A stretch of 64,000 bases of DNA. It comes from Lumbricus terrestris. Its lineage: Eukaryota; Annelida; Clitellata; Crassiclitellata; Lumbricidae. Shown in pieces: positions 54,959 to 64,000 of the stretch. The notes below the pieces were generated by a model that worked only from the letters and a program-made list of their open reading frames with translations, made no database searches and was not told the DNA's origin. Numbering within the stretch: the stretch's first letter is position 1; each line of letters starts with the position of its first letter. The translations under genes and the position numbers were made by a program. The stretch spans positions 20,725,039 through 20,789,038 of the forward strand of contig OX457037.1 of assembly GCA_949752735.1 (NCBI GenBank), written 5' to 3'.

Positions 54959-56216
54959 CAGGGGTTCTCAACCTTTTTCGTCCCGCGACACACTTAAACT
55001 TGCTATCAGATTTGGCGACACACCATTCAATCGTCATATGTAAAATAATGTCGAAAAATATAAAAAGTGTCAAAGTTAAACATGTCTATTTAATTTCAAA
55101 TTTGCTCTCAAACTTATTTATCCAGTTATTCTTCTTAAATGCTAAACTGCTGGCTTTTTAATAAATGAAAATAATTATATTGAATTTCTTTCCAATTTTT
55201 ATGATTCTAAAATTCTAAATTTTTCCTCTGATCCCAAACTGATCCCAGTCGCTTCTACAACTCGACGTCAATTTAGTCACATAATTACTAAGATCTTGTA
55301 GTCCTAACAGTTAATGGGATCTTTGTTCTTGAATTTTTCTTTGGATCATATTAAGACGCGCTTCCACAGTTTTTGTAAGTGCAATTCGTAAGCAGGCCTA
55401 TTCTTGTTCTTAATGTTGATCATCTGAGAAAAGCCCTGTTCAGATAAGTAGGAGCTATGAAAGGAAACCAGCTCCTTGATAGCTTTGTTTGCAAGTGATT
55501 TGTAACGTTCTTCCTTGTATACGTCGTTGCCCAGAACTGAGTTCTATTATTGCTTATACAATATACATGTCCTTCATTCTGGAATCACATTGCAGCTCAA
55601 CAAGTGTTTCCTGTTCATTGTTGTTCAATTCTGCTCCATTGATGTTTTCTCTGAGGAATGGTCCGGGTTCAACATCAACCTTGTCTTCTTAGTATCAGCA
55701 TCTGAAGAGGATGGCTAAATTTACGTTTTCTTACCATAAATTTCCATTTCGATTGCCGACTTAGTCTACAGGTTAACGGGTAAAAGCTTTCTAACAGGTG
55801 CGATCAGCAATTTACTTGTTTACATAGCCCTATGACATATCCGTTGAACATAAACGTCATAACTACCCCAGACCGCGGTAAAATAGATAGATAAATAGAG
55901 CGCAGCAAATTTTCATTGCATCCGCTAAACTTCTAAATTACCTGTAGGTAAAGTAAGTCAGTGTATAATGTACGAACAACGGACGTGTGCTGTGAGAATA
56001 TAGTAGACTGGTGTTATTTAGGATTATTTCATGTAATCATTGGCCTACTGCGTTGTCAGTTTGGAAAAGAAACGAAGATAATTTATTATCATTATTATTA
56101 ATTCGCGACACACTAATTCTTCGCGACACACCAGCGACACACCACTTTTACGCGACACACCGCCGGTCAAGTCGCGACACACCAGTGTGTCGCGACACAC
56201 CGGTTGAGAACCCCTG
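54959..56216 (-). mobile_element. hAT element (caggggttctcaacc family), 1258 bp, nested
   Basis: The left end is caggggttctcaacctt and the complement of the right end caggggttctcaaccgg. The perfect 8-bp duplication gtatataa is at 54951-54958 and 56217-56224. Near the right end gcgacacacc repeats several times. It lies inside the hAT element 54261-56370. An inverted second copy is at 58036-59302. Confidence 0.9.
55380..55710 (-). pseudogene. hAT (SCAND3/ZBED5-type) transposase C-terminal remnant
   Basis: The minus-strand translation gives LVELQCDSRMKDMY and, in a shifted frame, ELVSFHSSYLSEQGFSQM. These are the dimerisation-region words of SCAND3/ZBED5-type hAT transposases. The matching plus-strand sequence in the second copy is 58540-58800. 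Both carry frameshifts. Confidence 0.6.
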
Positions 56217-56929
56217 GTATATAACATGGAAAAGTAAGTAAGTAAGATCGATCGTGGACGGACGGGAAAAACCCGGACAAAAACCGTATTTCTGGAAAGC
56301 CGCCCGGACGCCCGGACAGGGGCCTAAAAAGAGGACATGTCCGGGGAAACCCGGACGTATGGTAACCCTAACTATATAAATACTTGAATGAATTAGCTGC
56401 CAAACTGTGCTGCGTCTTTTCTCTAGATCACTTTCGGACACATTCTATAAGCAGTTAAAAACTATTCTGTTTGGCCGTGCTGGAATAGGGAGCGCCTCTG
56501 ATTAGTTTCCTTGAAGAGCCGCTATATAAATACCTGCATGAATTACCGGTAGCTGCCAAACTGTGGTGCGCCTTTTCTCTAGATCACTTTCGGACACATT
56601 CTATAAGCAGTTAAAAACTGTTCTGTTTGGCCGTGCTAGAATAGGGAGCGCCTCTGAGTAGTTTCCTTGAAGAGCCGCTATATAAACACCTGAATGAATT
56701 AGCTGCCAAACTGTGCGCGTACATTATAATAAAAAAATACATACATACATACATACACAAACAGATTCTCCTTTATAGATATTAATGTGCTATTTTACAT
56801 TATCTTCAATGTCCTATTGTTTAATTATACCAGCATTTGCTAATTGAGATATAAACGCTTTTATTTACTTACTTATTTTGTGTGCTGTATTCCATGTATA
56901 CAGTTGACTCCTGTGGTGTTTCACAGACT

Positions 56930-57035
56930 CCTTAACTCTTTCTTTGTTTCACAGTGGTTGTTGGTCTGGGAGCGCCTCTGAGTGGAGTTTTAAGAGGCGC
57001 TATATAAATTATTGAAATGAATGAATGAATACAAC
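56930..57035 (+). repeat. LINE/SINE 3' tail fragment
   Basis: gggagcgcctctgagtgg, then gaggcgctatataaattat and gaatgaatgaat. The preceding 56701-56929 has only a (atac)n patch near 56740. From 57036 to 57835 no gene was recognised; that stretch is AT-rich with short frames. Confidence 0.6.
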
Positions 57036-57835
57036 CTTTCATATAACTAATGTTACACGTCGAATATTATGGATTTGAACATGAATATTGCGGCTAACTT
57101 GCCGCACACAACTTCCGGAAAGGGTGACGATTGAATAACAACTTCGATCGGCGGTTTGTTATGACACAAATTTTTTATTTTTCATTCGATTTCCTTCTTT
57201 TTCACAAATTCTAAGTATGCTGTTCCATGAGTTGGTCAAATGTAAGCTGTTTGGAATACTTTACGGCGCATTTTTAGTACGTATAACGGTAAAAATAATT
57301 TACGATGCTAAACTACACGTTTACCACTAAAACTTTGTTAGGGACAAGAATATTGACAGAAAATCTGTTTTTAAAATGTCACATTTCCCATGCGAAATCA
57401 CCGTTCGAATCGCCAATGAACAACAACGCTACCGGAAGTTGCTGTTGGTGCGTGTCCATACCATCGACGTATATATGCGACTATAAATAGCGTGCAACTC
57501 GAGACTCCGTGTAAACCAAGATTCATATTCAAATTTTTCCGCAAACATGAAAGTTCTCTAATGTTACAAAACACCAAAATAATGGATGTTTTGCAATGTC
57601 GTTCTCTAATTTATCTCACCTTGCGTGTCTACGGCAGCCGTTGAAATAAATCAAATCCGTGTCCACTTCAGATATCCATGGCAAGAAATGCAACAATTGG
57701 CTTCTTAAAATAAGAAATACCTGTTCTCCTAAATTTGAAAGCCTTTTCTAGGTTTAATTGGGCACCTCTAAGAATATCCAATAAATCATCTACAATCAGT
57801 CTTTGTAGGTGTATGTGGTTTTGAGATGATGTTTG

Positions 57836-58035
57836 TAATGTGCACTTGTTATAGCGCCGCTCCAAGAACTACTCAGAAGCGCTTTCGACTACAGCGCGGA
57901 CACTGAATCGGAGTTTCACGCCGAAGCGCTGAGTAATTGCAAGTGAAGGACTTGCCAAGGTCCCTGCGAGTCGGCTTGACGTGGATTCGAACCTTCAACC
58001 CTCCGACTGCAAGGCAAAGAACACACCCACTACAC
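57836..58035 (-). mobile_element. tRNA-derived SINE, cut by a hAT junction
   Basis: Same family as 38215-38424, with B box ggttcgaatcc on the minus strand. The first bases of the tRNA head are missing because the hAT copy at 58036 begins inside the A-box region (cccactacac then caggggttc). Confidence 0.75.
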
Positions 58036-59302
58036 CAGGGGTTCTCAACCGGTGTGTCGCGACACACTGGTGTGTCGCGACTTGACCGGCGGTGTGTCGC
58101 GTAAAAGTGGTGTGTCGCTGGTGTGTCGCGAAGAATTGGTGTGTCGCGAATTAATAATAATGATAATAAATTATCTTCGTTTCTTTTTCCAAACTGACAC
58201 AACGCAGTAGGCCAACGATTACACGAAATAATCCTAAATAACAGCAGTCTACTAAATTCTCACAGCACACGTCCGATGTTCTTGCAATATACACTGACTT
58301 ACTTTACCTACAGGTAATTTAGAAGTTTAGCGGATGACTGCAATGAGAATTTGTTGCGCTATATTTATCTATCTATTTTACCGCGGTCTGGGGTAGTTAT
58401 GACGTTTATGTTCAACGGATATGACATAGGGCTATGTAAACACGTTTGCGATCGCACCTGTTAGAAAACACTTACCCGTTAACCTATATAGGCAACAATC
58501 GAAATGGAAAATTTATGGGTAAGAAAACGTAAATTTAGCCATCCTCTGCAGATGTTGATATTAAGAAGACAAGGTGGATGTTGAACCCATTCCTCAGAGA
58601 AAACATCAATAGCGCAGAATTGAACAACAATAGACAGGAAACACTTGTTGAGCTGCAATGTGATTCCAGAATGAAGGACATGTATAAGCAATAATAGAAC
58701 TCAGTTCTGGGCAAAGACGTACAAGGAAGAACATTACAAGCAATCAAGGAGCTGGTTTCCTTTCATAGCTCCTTCTTATCTGAACAGGGCTTTTCTCAGA
58801 TGATCAACATAAAGAACAAGAATCGGAACAAACTTGTCGGAGGTGCCCTCTCAGCCTGCTTACGAGTAGCACGTACAAAAACTGTGGAACCGCGTTTTAA
58901 TATGATCCAAAGAAAAATTCAAGAACAAAGATCCCATATGTCTATGTCTATGTCTATTAACTGTTAGGACTACAAGGTCTTAGTAATTAGGTGACTAAAT
59001 TGACGTCGAGTTGTAGAAACGACTAGCCTATAGATTGGGATCAGAAGAATAACTTAGAATTTTAGAATCATAAAAATTGGAAAGAAATTCAATATAATTA
59101 TTTTCATTTATTACAAATGCCAACAGTTTAGCATTTTAGAAGGATAAATAAGTTTGAGAGCAAATTTGAAATAAATAGACATGTTTAACTTTTACACTTT
59201 ATATATTTTTACGACATTTACATATGATGATTGAATGGTGTGTCGCCAAATTTGATAGCAAATTCAAGTGTGTCGCGGGACGAAAAAGGTTGAGAACCCC
59301 TG
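58036..59302 (+). mobile_element. hAT element (caggggttctcaacc family), inverted copy, 1267 bp
   Basis: It has the same termini and interior as 54959-56216 but reversed, with decayed SCAND3-like coding sequence on the plus strand at about 58540-58920. Flanks cactacac and gtataagc do not match, so the target duplication is lost or one flank was rearranged. Positions 59303-59732 after it hold no feature I can name. Confidence 0.82.
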
Positions 59303-59732
59303 GTATAAGCTATCAGTTTTCCTGTCCCCTGTTCTTAGTGTCTAGCGATTGTAGGCTACTTCTGTACTTCTGTATGCAATACATAAATTAATTCATTCAC
59401 TCAGTGGTAGTTATTCAAACTTAACCACATTGTGAAGCCAATATGCATTGAGTAAACAGCAGCAAGAAATGCTGTTTTTTGGCATTGCAAATATTTAATT
59501 ATTATGAACAGTATAGGGCCTATAGATATTTTAAGTATGTGATTGTCCTTTTTAGGGCCTGCTGCCACGGTAAGGCTATTGAAAATGTCAATCTATCTTC
59601 TGCAGACAGGCCTACTCTTCTATCAGTGGGAGCCCAATTAGTATCGCAAACCTTTTCAAACCATAGTGACTTGCAGGATATGTGTTGAATAATTAGTAGA
59701 AACTTGTCCTTTGAAATAATACTCTTTTTTGT

Positions 59733-60122
59733 CTAAGTACGTGATAGTCCTTTTAAGGTCCTCCTCGTGGCGGCAGAACCTAAGCCGCTCAAAGCTCCCA
59801 TCGCTAAACTAGGTAGCGCATTAGACAGAAGGAATTTACCCGCTGTTGCTAGAAACGGAAGTATAGCGCCTATGAATCCTCCTTCGACTTTCTTATTGTG
59901 CTCCAATTGCGTTTTACTCATTTTGATGGTCGCACCGGTTCCTTTTTGATACGCCTTTGCCATTTTATTGATTTGAGCCTGTGTGAAAGCTAACACATGT
60001 TCCCCGCCCATATCATTATGCGCCAGTTTGATACTCACACCGGTTCCTGCTTGAAGGGATTTTTGAATTTTATCTCGTTGCGCTTCCGGAATATTAACTT
60101 TTACGCCTGTGTACCGACTCAT
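59733..60122 (-). CDS. Polinton small structural-type protein, 129 aa
   Basis: Two similar halves in the N-terminal part (VNIPEAQRDKIQKSLQAGTG and AYQKGTGATIKMSKTQL) are followed by a glycine-rich hydrophobic C-terminus, GGFIGAILPFLATAG and ALPSLAMGALSGLGS. Proteins of this form accompany Polinton capsid genes, but I cannot assign a role; a membrane-active minor virion-like component is a guess. The start codon lies one base after the stop of the penton-like gene, on the same strand, as in compact Polinton gene clusters. The frame is complete. Confidence 0.7.
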   Translation of the reverse strand: MSRYTGVKVNIPEAQRDKIQKSLQAGTGVSIKLAHNDMGGEHVLAFTQAQINKMAKAYQKGTGATIKMSKTQLEHNKKVEGGFIGAILPFLATAGKFLLSNALPSLAMGALSGLGSAATRRTLKGLSRT

Positions 60123-60501
60123 TTTATATATAAATTAAGTCTTCACCTCTAAGATTTACCTGTTTCCCATTTTGGTCAGTGAGTCTCGTTTCCATCGTTG
60201 AAATTGTAGATAGCGTAATGGGGAGATATATTAAATTGTGCGGCACTTCGATAATTTTGTACCCCGGGCCTACGTTTAGGAAAAAAGAATATATCACGTT
60301 TACCGATGTTCCGTTAGAGTATGAGGATGCTATAACGTCGTTAGTCACTCTTAAATTGCTTATACTCATTATATTTACCAAGCTCTCCGATTCGTTATAA
60401 CCGCCCGAATAGAGCCAGTTATTAAAACCTAGAACCGTTCTGATCGAATTCTTAGGCGTTTTAAAGTCAACCATATAGTCTCCTTTTATATTTACCACCG
60501 A

Positions 60502-62926
60502 CAGTGGCGGCGCCAGGATTTCAGGTTTGGGGGGGCTGAAGCCCCAAGCCTTCCTACCTCCCAGAGACGCAACTAGAACATTTTCTTCCCAGGGCGGTCA
60601 TATTGCAATCGCAAAATTTGCTCGGCATATTACAGCACTTAAGAGCAAAGTACTGAACCAGTTTTTTTGGTGTATCCGGCCGCAATCCTAGATTAAGTTC
60701 CGAATTATCATAAACAAAGGTGTCCAACTAAGGTGGCAAAAGAGAATGGGAGGTTCTCAAACACGTCCGCGTAAAGTTTATGCCGTGCCCGCGCTGTACC
60801 ATACCCCGAAATTTCAGTCATCTGAGCCGAGTTGGTGACCGAGCTGAGCAAGGGCGATACAGTATATACAGTGCGTGTGCACACAGTAACCCGAGTAGCT
60901 ATGTGGTGCAGACAGTGAGGTAATATAAAGTCCCTATTGTCTGTGACACAGCGATATGCAAGCACTCAAAAACCACTTTGACTAGAGTTCTAAGTTATCA
61001 CAATAAGAGGTGTCCAACACCGAATTATTATTTAGAAATTCCACAATACAATGATGTGCAATTCAGTATGATCGTATAACAAGTCAACCATGGACACAGA
61101 CTCGAGATCCGAGTTATCACAATAAAAGGTGTCCAACACCAAATATTAATATTGAGAAATTTTACAATAAAATGGTGTGCAATTTAGTATTACCGTGTAA
61201 AAAGTGGGCCATGGACACGGACTTGAGTTCCAAGTTATCACAATAAAGGTGTCCAACACAGTATTATTACTCAGAAATTTTACAATAGAAAGTAATCACA
61301 ATAATGGATGGATCCGATTTGACCAGGGTTTATGACAACAGAGGCCGTTACCCTGGACATTCAATTAAGATAATCACAAATAAAAATAAATCACAATAAA
61401 GGTGTCCAAAAGCGCATTGGTATTCAGAAATTCCACAATACAATGGTGTGCAATTCAGTATAATCGTATAAAAAGTCGACCATGGACACGGACTGAAGTT
61501 TCAAGTTATCACAATAAGAGGTGTCCAACCCCAAATATTAATATTGATAAATTTTACAATAAAATGGTGTGCAATTTAGTATTATCATATAAAAAGTCGG
61601 CCATGGACACGGACTCGAGTTCCAAATTATCACAATAAAGGTGTCCAGCACAGTATTAATACTCAGAAATAATTTTACAATAAAAAAGTAATCACAATAA
61701 TGGATGGATCCGATTTGACCAGGGTCTATGACAACAGAGACCGTTACCCTGGACATTCAATTAAAATAATCACAAATAAAAATAAGTCATAATAAAGGTT
61801 CCAACAGCATTCACAGGACACTATTATAATTATCTGCCTGCATATTACTAATGACAGAAGGCAGTTTAAGATTCTTTTATACAAAAATGTGCATTATTAG
61901 ATATCTGCACACAATTATTTTATATATATATATATATATAATTATCTGAACGCAAATATTTCACATGTATATGCTAATAGCACTAAAACTTTTTAGTTGA
62001 CCATTATACCAAACGTACATTCCCAGACAGTGGTGGTATACAAAACAAGATTATAATAATTATTATACCGAAAATAACTAGGGCGCGCACATTTGAGGTG
62101 TGTAAGAGAAACATGACGCAAATCTGACAACTATCATTGTTGTGTCAAAGACATTTCTGGATAAAACGCAATCTTCTGGATAACCAGCAGTCTGTAAAAT
62201 TATTTTCACGCATGATGTGCAGTACAGGTGCAACACTACTATGCAACGAATTGAATGACCTATACAATTTAATATATATATATATAATACATATCGTATA
62301 TATATAGTTGATTTCGATGCCATTGACCATTGTCTAGCTTTCTTATTACGAAATAAGCCGTAATGGATATTTTCTGCTTCTTGCTTTGGGGGGCTGAGCC
62401 GCATGTAGAGGCTATAACCCCTAGCCCTCTGACGACGCCACTGGCGCAAGCATCTACGCTATTGTTATATAGTTGATTGCAGGAGGGAGAAAATCCTAAA
62501 ATTCTTTTGTGACGATAATTAATGTTGTGAAATATGCGAACAATCAAGAGAAAATACGGCTTTGCACCACTTTTTGAAGGACTAGGCAATCTCGATATTT
62601 CTATACGTCTAATACTTATAAAACGGTTTCAATCTGAAACGAGGTGTCTAAGAGCCATGTTTTTTCTTCGACAATTTCGACAACCCTGTCCCGTTGTATG
62701 GTCAAAAGGTAAGGGTGCAAACTTGTCACCCATTTTCATAGACTGAGGCCAAGAAATGAAGTCGCTAACTTAATTCTCAAATAGATTTCGATGCCGTTGA
62801 TGATTGTCTCGTTTTCTGATTACGAAATTAGCCGTTATAGACATTTTCCGCATTTTGCTTTGGGGGGGGCTGAGCCGCATTTAGGGGGGGCTTAGCCCCC
62901 TCCAGCCCCCCCTAGCGCCGCCACTG
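60502..62926. mobile_element. hAT element, 2425 bp, inserted in the capsid gene
   Basis: The ends are cagtggcggcgccagg and, on the complement, cagtggcggcgctagg, with the perfect 8-bp duplication accaccga at 60494-60501 and 62927-62934. They match the MITE at 11245-11533. Near the right end a segment at about 62330-62445 is repeated at about 62795-62926, including a terminus-like gacgccactgg, so a second copy of the end has been inserted or duplicated. No transposase is seen. Confidence 0.9.
60960..61800 (+). repeat. Tandem array with higher-order structure
   Basis: Units of about 120-150 bp contain ttatcacaataaaggtgtcc and ggccatggacacggactcg. Two larger blocks of about 400 bp repeat in the same order: 61005-61400 and 61400-61800, each ending with ggatccgatttgaccaggg and ccctggacattcaattaa. 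The array lies inside the hAT element. Confidence 0.8.
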
Positions 62927-63355
62927 ACCACCGACCTTAGCGTATTTGTGTTTGGTTCTATTGTGATGTAGTAATCTCCATTTGCACTGTCATAATGTCC
63001 ATTCTCCTTCATGATTCTCTGTATGTGTTCGTTTATATCCGTTATTTCGTAGCACCCTTCTGGGACTTCTATGTTGAACCATGGTGTTTGGCTATCCGGC
63101 GAATATTTAAAGTTGTTGTTTGTCGCGTCGATGTTAGGGAAAGAATTGTACGTTTCGAGATTTACAAGAGCCATTTCATACTTTTTATTTTTGTCTAGTT
63201 CAAGTAGTGGATTAAACTTCGTTCAGATTCGTGTGTTGTTTTCGCTTAGCAAAATGTAAAGTGACGTTTTTGGTTCCGTGTTACGAGCCGTCTTTTCCGT
63301 ATTATCAGCTATCTGTTTGAGAAGCGATGATTCCATTTTGATTATGCAATAATTT

Positions 63356-63505
63356 TTACGACAGTGGATCCTCGATTACATAAAATTTGTCGAATCCGCA
63401 TCGGTATTTACCATTGTACTTTTCACTAGTGAGATCAATAACAAGGAATCCATGCGGTTGTTCCCACACCGTTTTGCATAGTTTTCTAAATTCATCTTTT
63501 TGCAT
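63356..63505 (-). pseudogene. Polinton packaging-ATPase C-terminal end (partial)
   Basis: Forty-nine residues open to the stop, with WEQPHGFLVIDLTSEKY and CGFDKFYVIED, resemble the C-terminus of Polinton FtsK/HerA-type ATPases. The P-loop domain is missing because sequence above 63505 is unrelated. It sits 20 bases upstream of the penton-like start, the usual neighbour. Confidence 0.5.
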
Positions 63506-64000
63506 GGTGTAGCGAACCAGGTTGCTACAAGCTACCTTACTTATTTACTTAAGTAAGGCCGCTATTTCTATTACGAACTCATGGGTGCTATGCTTAGCAC
63601 TGATCGATGCGGTCATCGCTATATTTAGCTTCCCATGCATTTTTCAATGGAACTTTCCACCACCGGCGATTTTTGATTGGTTAGACATCACGCGATGTTT
63701 TACGCGCCAAAAAGCGCTCTCTTGCGGCAAATTAACGCGCAAACCTTCAGTCGGGCTGCAGTATTGAATCGAGTAAGACCTATGCTGGTGGAAATCGTGA
63801 ATTGTGGACAAAATTGATGGTATTTTCGATTCTGGCAAGTTTCTCAGGTAGAAGACGAGGTTCTTCCGATGTCTTGTGAATCGATGTGTAATACGAAGAT
63901 TTCCGGCAACAATTAAATTAATAATACGCTTCCTACGGAGAAATTCTGGCATCGGCCGACGACTCAATAACTTTCTACAGGACGGAAAACGGTGGATCGG
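63506..64000. other. No feature recognised
   Basis: A 107-codon minus-strand frame (63644-63967) is Arg-rich and matches nothing I know. A cttacttatttacttaagtaag palindromic-looking word sits near 63535. This may be flanking DNA at the broken end of the Polinton. Confidence 0.3.

Larger units (their letters stand above)
54261..56370 (-). mobile_element. hAT element, 2110 bp, inserted in a LINE 3' end
   Basis: The left end is tagggttaccataagtgctc and the complement of the right end tagggttaccatacgtccgg. The perfect 8-bp duplication actatata lies at 54253-54260 and 56371-56378 and is part of the LINE tail. It contains a finger remnant on the minus strand and a second hAT element. Confidence 0.88.
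54116..56700 (+). repeat. Three LINE 3'-end units, the first split by hAT elements
   Basis: Each unit has ttttctctagatcactttcg, cacattcnataagcagtta, gggagc(g/a)cctctgagtag, then gaagagccgctatataaat and gaatgaat. Unit 1 is 54116-54260 continued at 56371-56392; units 2 and 3 are about 56394-56544 and 56545-56700. Unit 1 begins with a remnant of the VWNALP-type peptide. The tandem arrangement suggests stepwise duplication of one LINE end. Confidence 0.72.
60124..63336 (-). pseudogene. Polinton penton-like minor capsid gene, split by a hAT element
   Basis: Part 1 (63336-62927) starts MESSLLKQIADNTEKTA and includes NPLLELDKNKKYEMALVNLE. Part 2 (60501-60124) has VLGFNNWLYSGG, YKIIEVPHNLIYLPITL and LTDQNGKQVNLRGEDLI. 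These are the recurrent words of Polinton minor capsid (penton-type) proteins. The 2425-bp hAT element sits between them, and one copy of its 8-bp duplication keeps the frame across the site. A TGA stop at 63223-63225 also breaks part 1 between RI and TKF. Without these lesions the gene would code for about 260 residues, a normal length. Confidence 0.8.
59733..63505 (-). mobile_element. Polinton/Maverick fragment
   Basis: Three genes lie head to tail on the minus strand: an ATPase end (63505-63356), a penton-like capsid gene (63336-60124, interrupted) and a small hydrophobic protein (60122-59733). No major capsid, protease, integrase or terminal repeat is found beside them. The fragment ends near 59720 on one side and 63505 on the other. 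Confidence 0.75.

Noticed and set aside
58028..59310. Target duplication for the inverted hAT copy
   Set aside because: Flanks cactacac and gtataagc do not match.
63644..63967. Arg-rich minus-strand frame as a further Polinton gene
   Set aside because: No recognisable capsid, protease, integrase or ATPase motif; left unassigned.

Overview
The window looks like gene-poor, transposon-packed DNA from a marine invertebrate animal. An echinoderm-like genome is my best guess. The reasons are foldback elements built like the TU elements described from sea urchins, a Polinton/Maverick fragment, a P/THAP9-type transposase remnant, a very short-LTR Ty3/gypsy element, tRNA-derived SINEs, and LINE 3' ends with a (gaatgaat) tail. 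No host gene is recognised with confidence; three exon-like segments (5878-5956, 7685-7803, 21915-22031) are the only candidates.

Layout. 0-5 kb: a purine tract, two hAT-type MITEs, small tandem arrays and one foldback arm. 6-12.5 kb: nested insertions, namely a possible decayed foldback element (6041-12515), a second foldback element (6183-7608), a MITE, and an apparently complete hAT-like transposon (8167-11209) with an 842-codon ORF and an 8-bp target duplication. 12.7-14.4 kb: one hAT element inside another. 15.4-21.0 kb: a minus-strand Ty3/gypsy element with 141-bp LTRs, split in its integrase tail by a foldback element. 22-25.6 kb: three more foldback elements, one carrying a Mutator-like (MULE) transposase remnant. 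26.5-29.7 kb: a hAT transposase remnant cut by a 2.15-kb insertion. 30-42.8 kb: SINE and LINE pieces, a Polinton DNA polymerase pseudogene, a gag-protease pseudogene and a P-element transposase remnant. 42.9-49.1 kb: a plus-strand gypsy derivative with one 1044-codon ORF that lacks reverse transcriptase, RNase H and integrase cores. 49.2-52.9 kb: an element with ~930-bp inverted repeats around a broken PIN/XPG-like gene. 54-59.3 kb: LINE 3' ends and nested hAT elements. 59.7-63.5 kb: a minus-strand Polinton fragment (ATPase end, penton-like capsid gene, small protein) split by a 2.4-kb hAT element.

The most interesting pattern is a set of foldback elements whose ends are arrays of 14-16 bp repeats. 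Each family has its own repeat (containing ggacaattacc, ggacaaaatggtac, gacaaaatgtcgc, gacaactggtc, gacgattcgtc or gacaaaagcgcgc), yet most arms open with a similar word, GG-T/C-four or five bases-GAC-A/G-A. Several sit between 8-9 bp target duplications, and one contains MULE transposase sequence. Three families share the same inner repeat behind different outer repeats. Coordinates of target duplications and repeats were read by eye.
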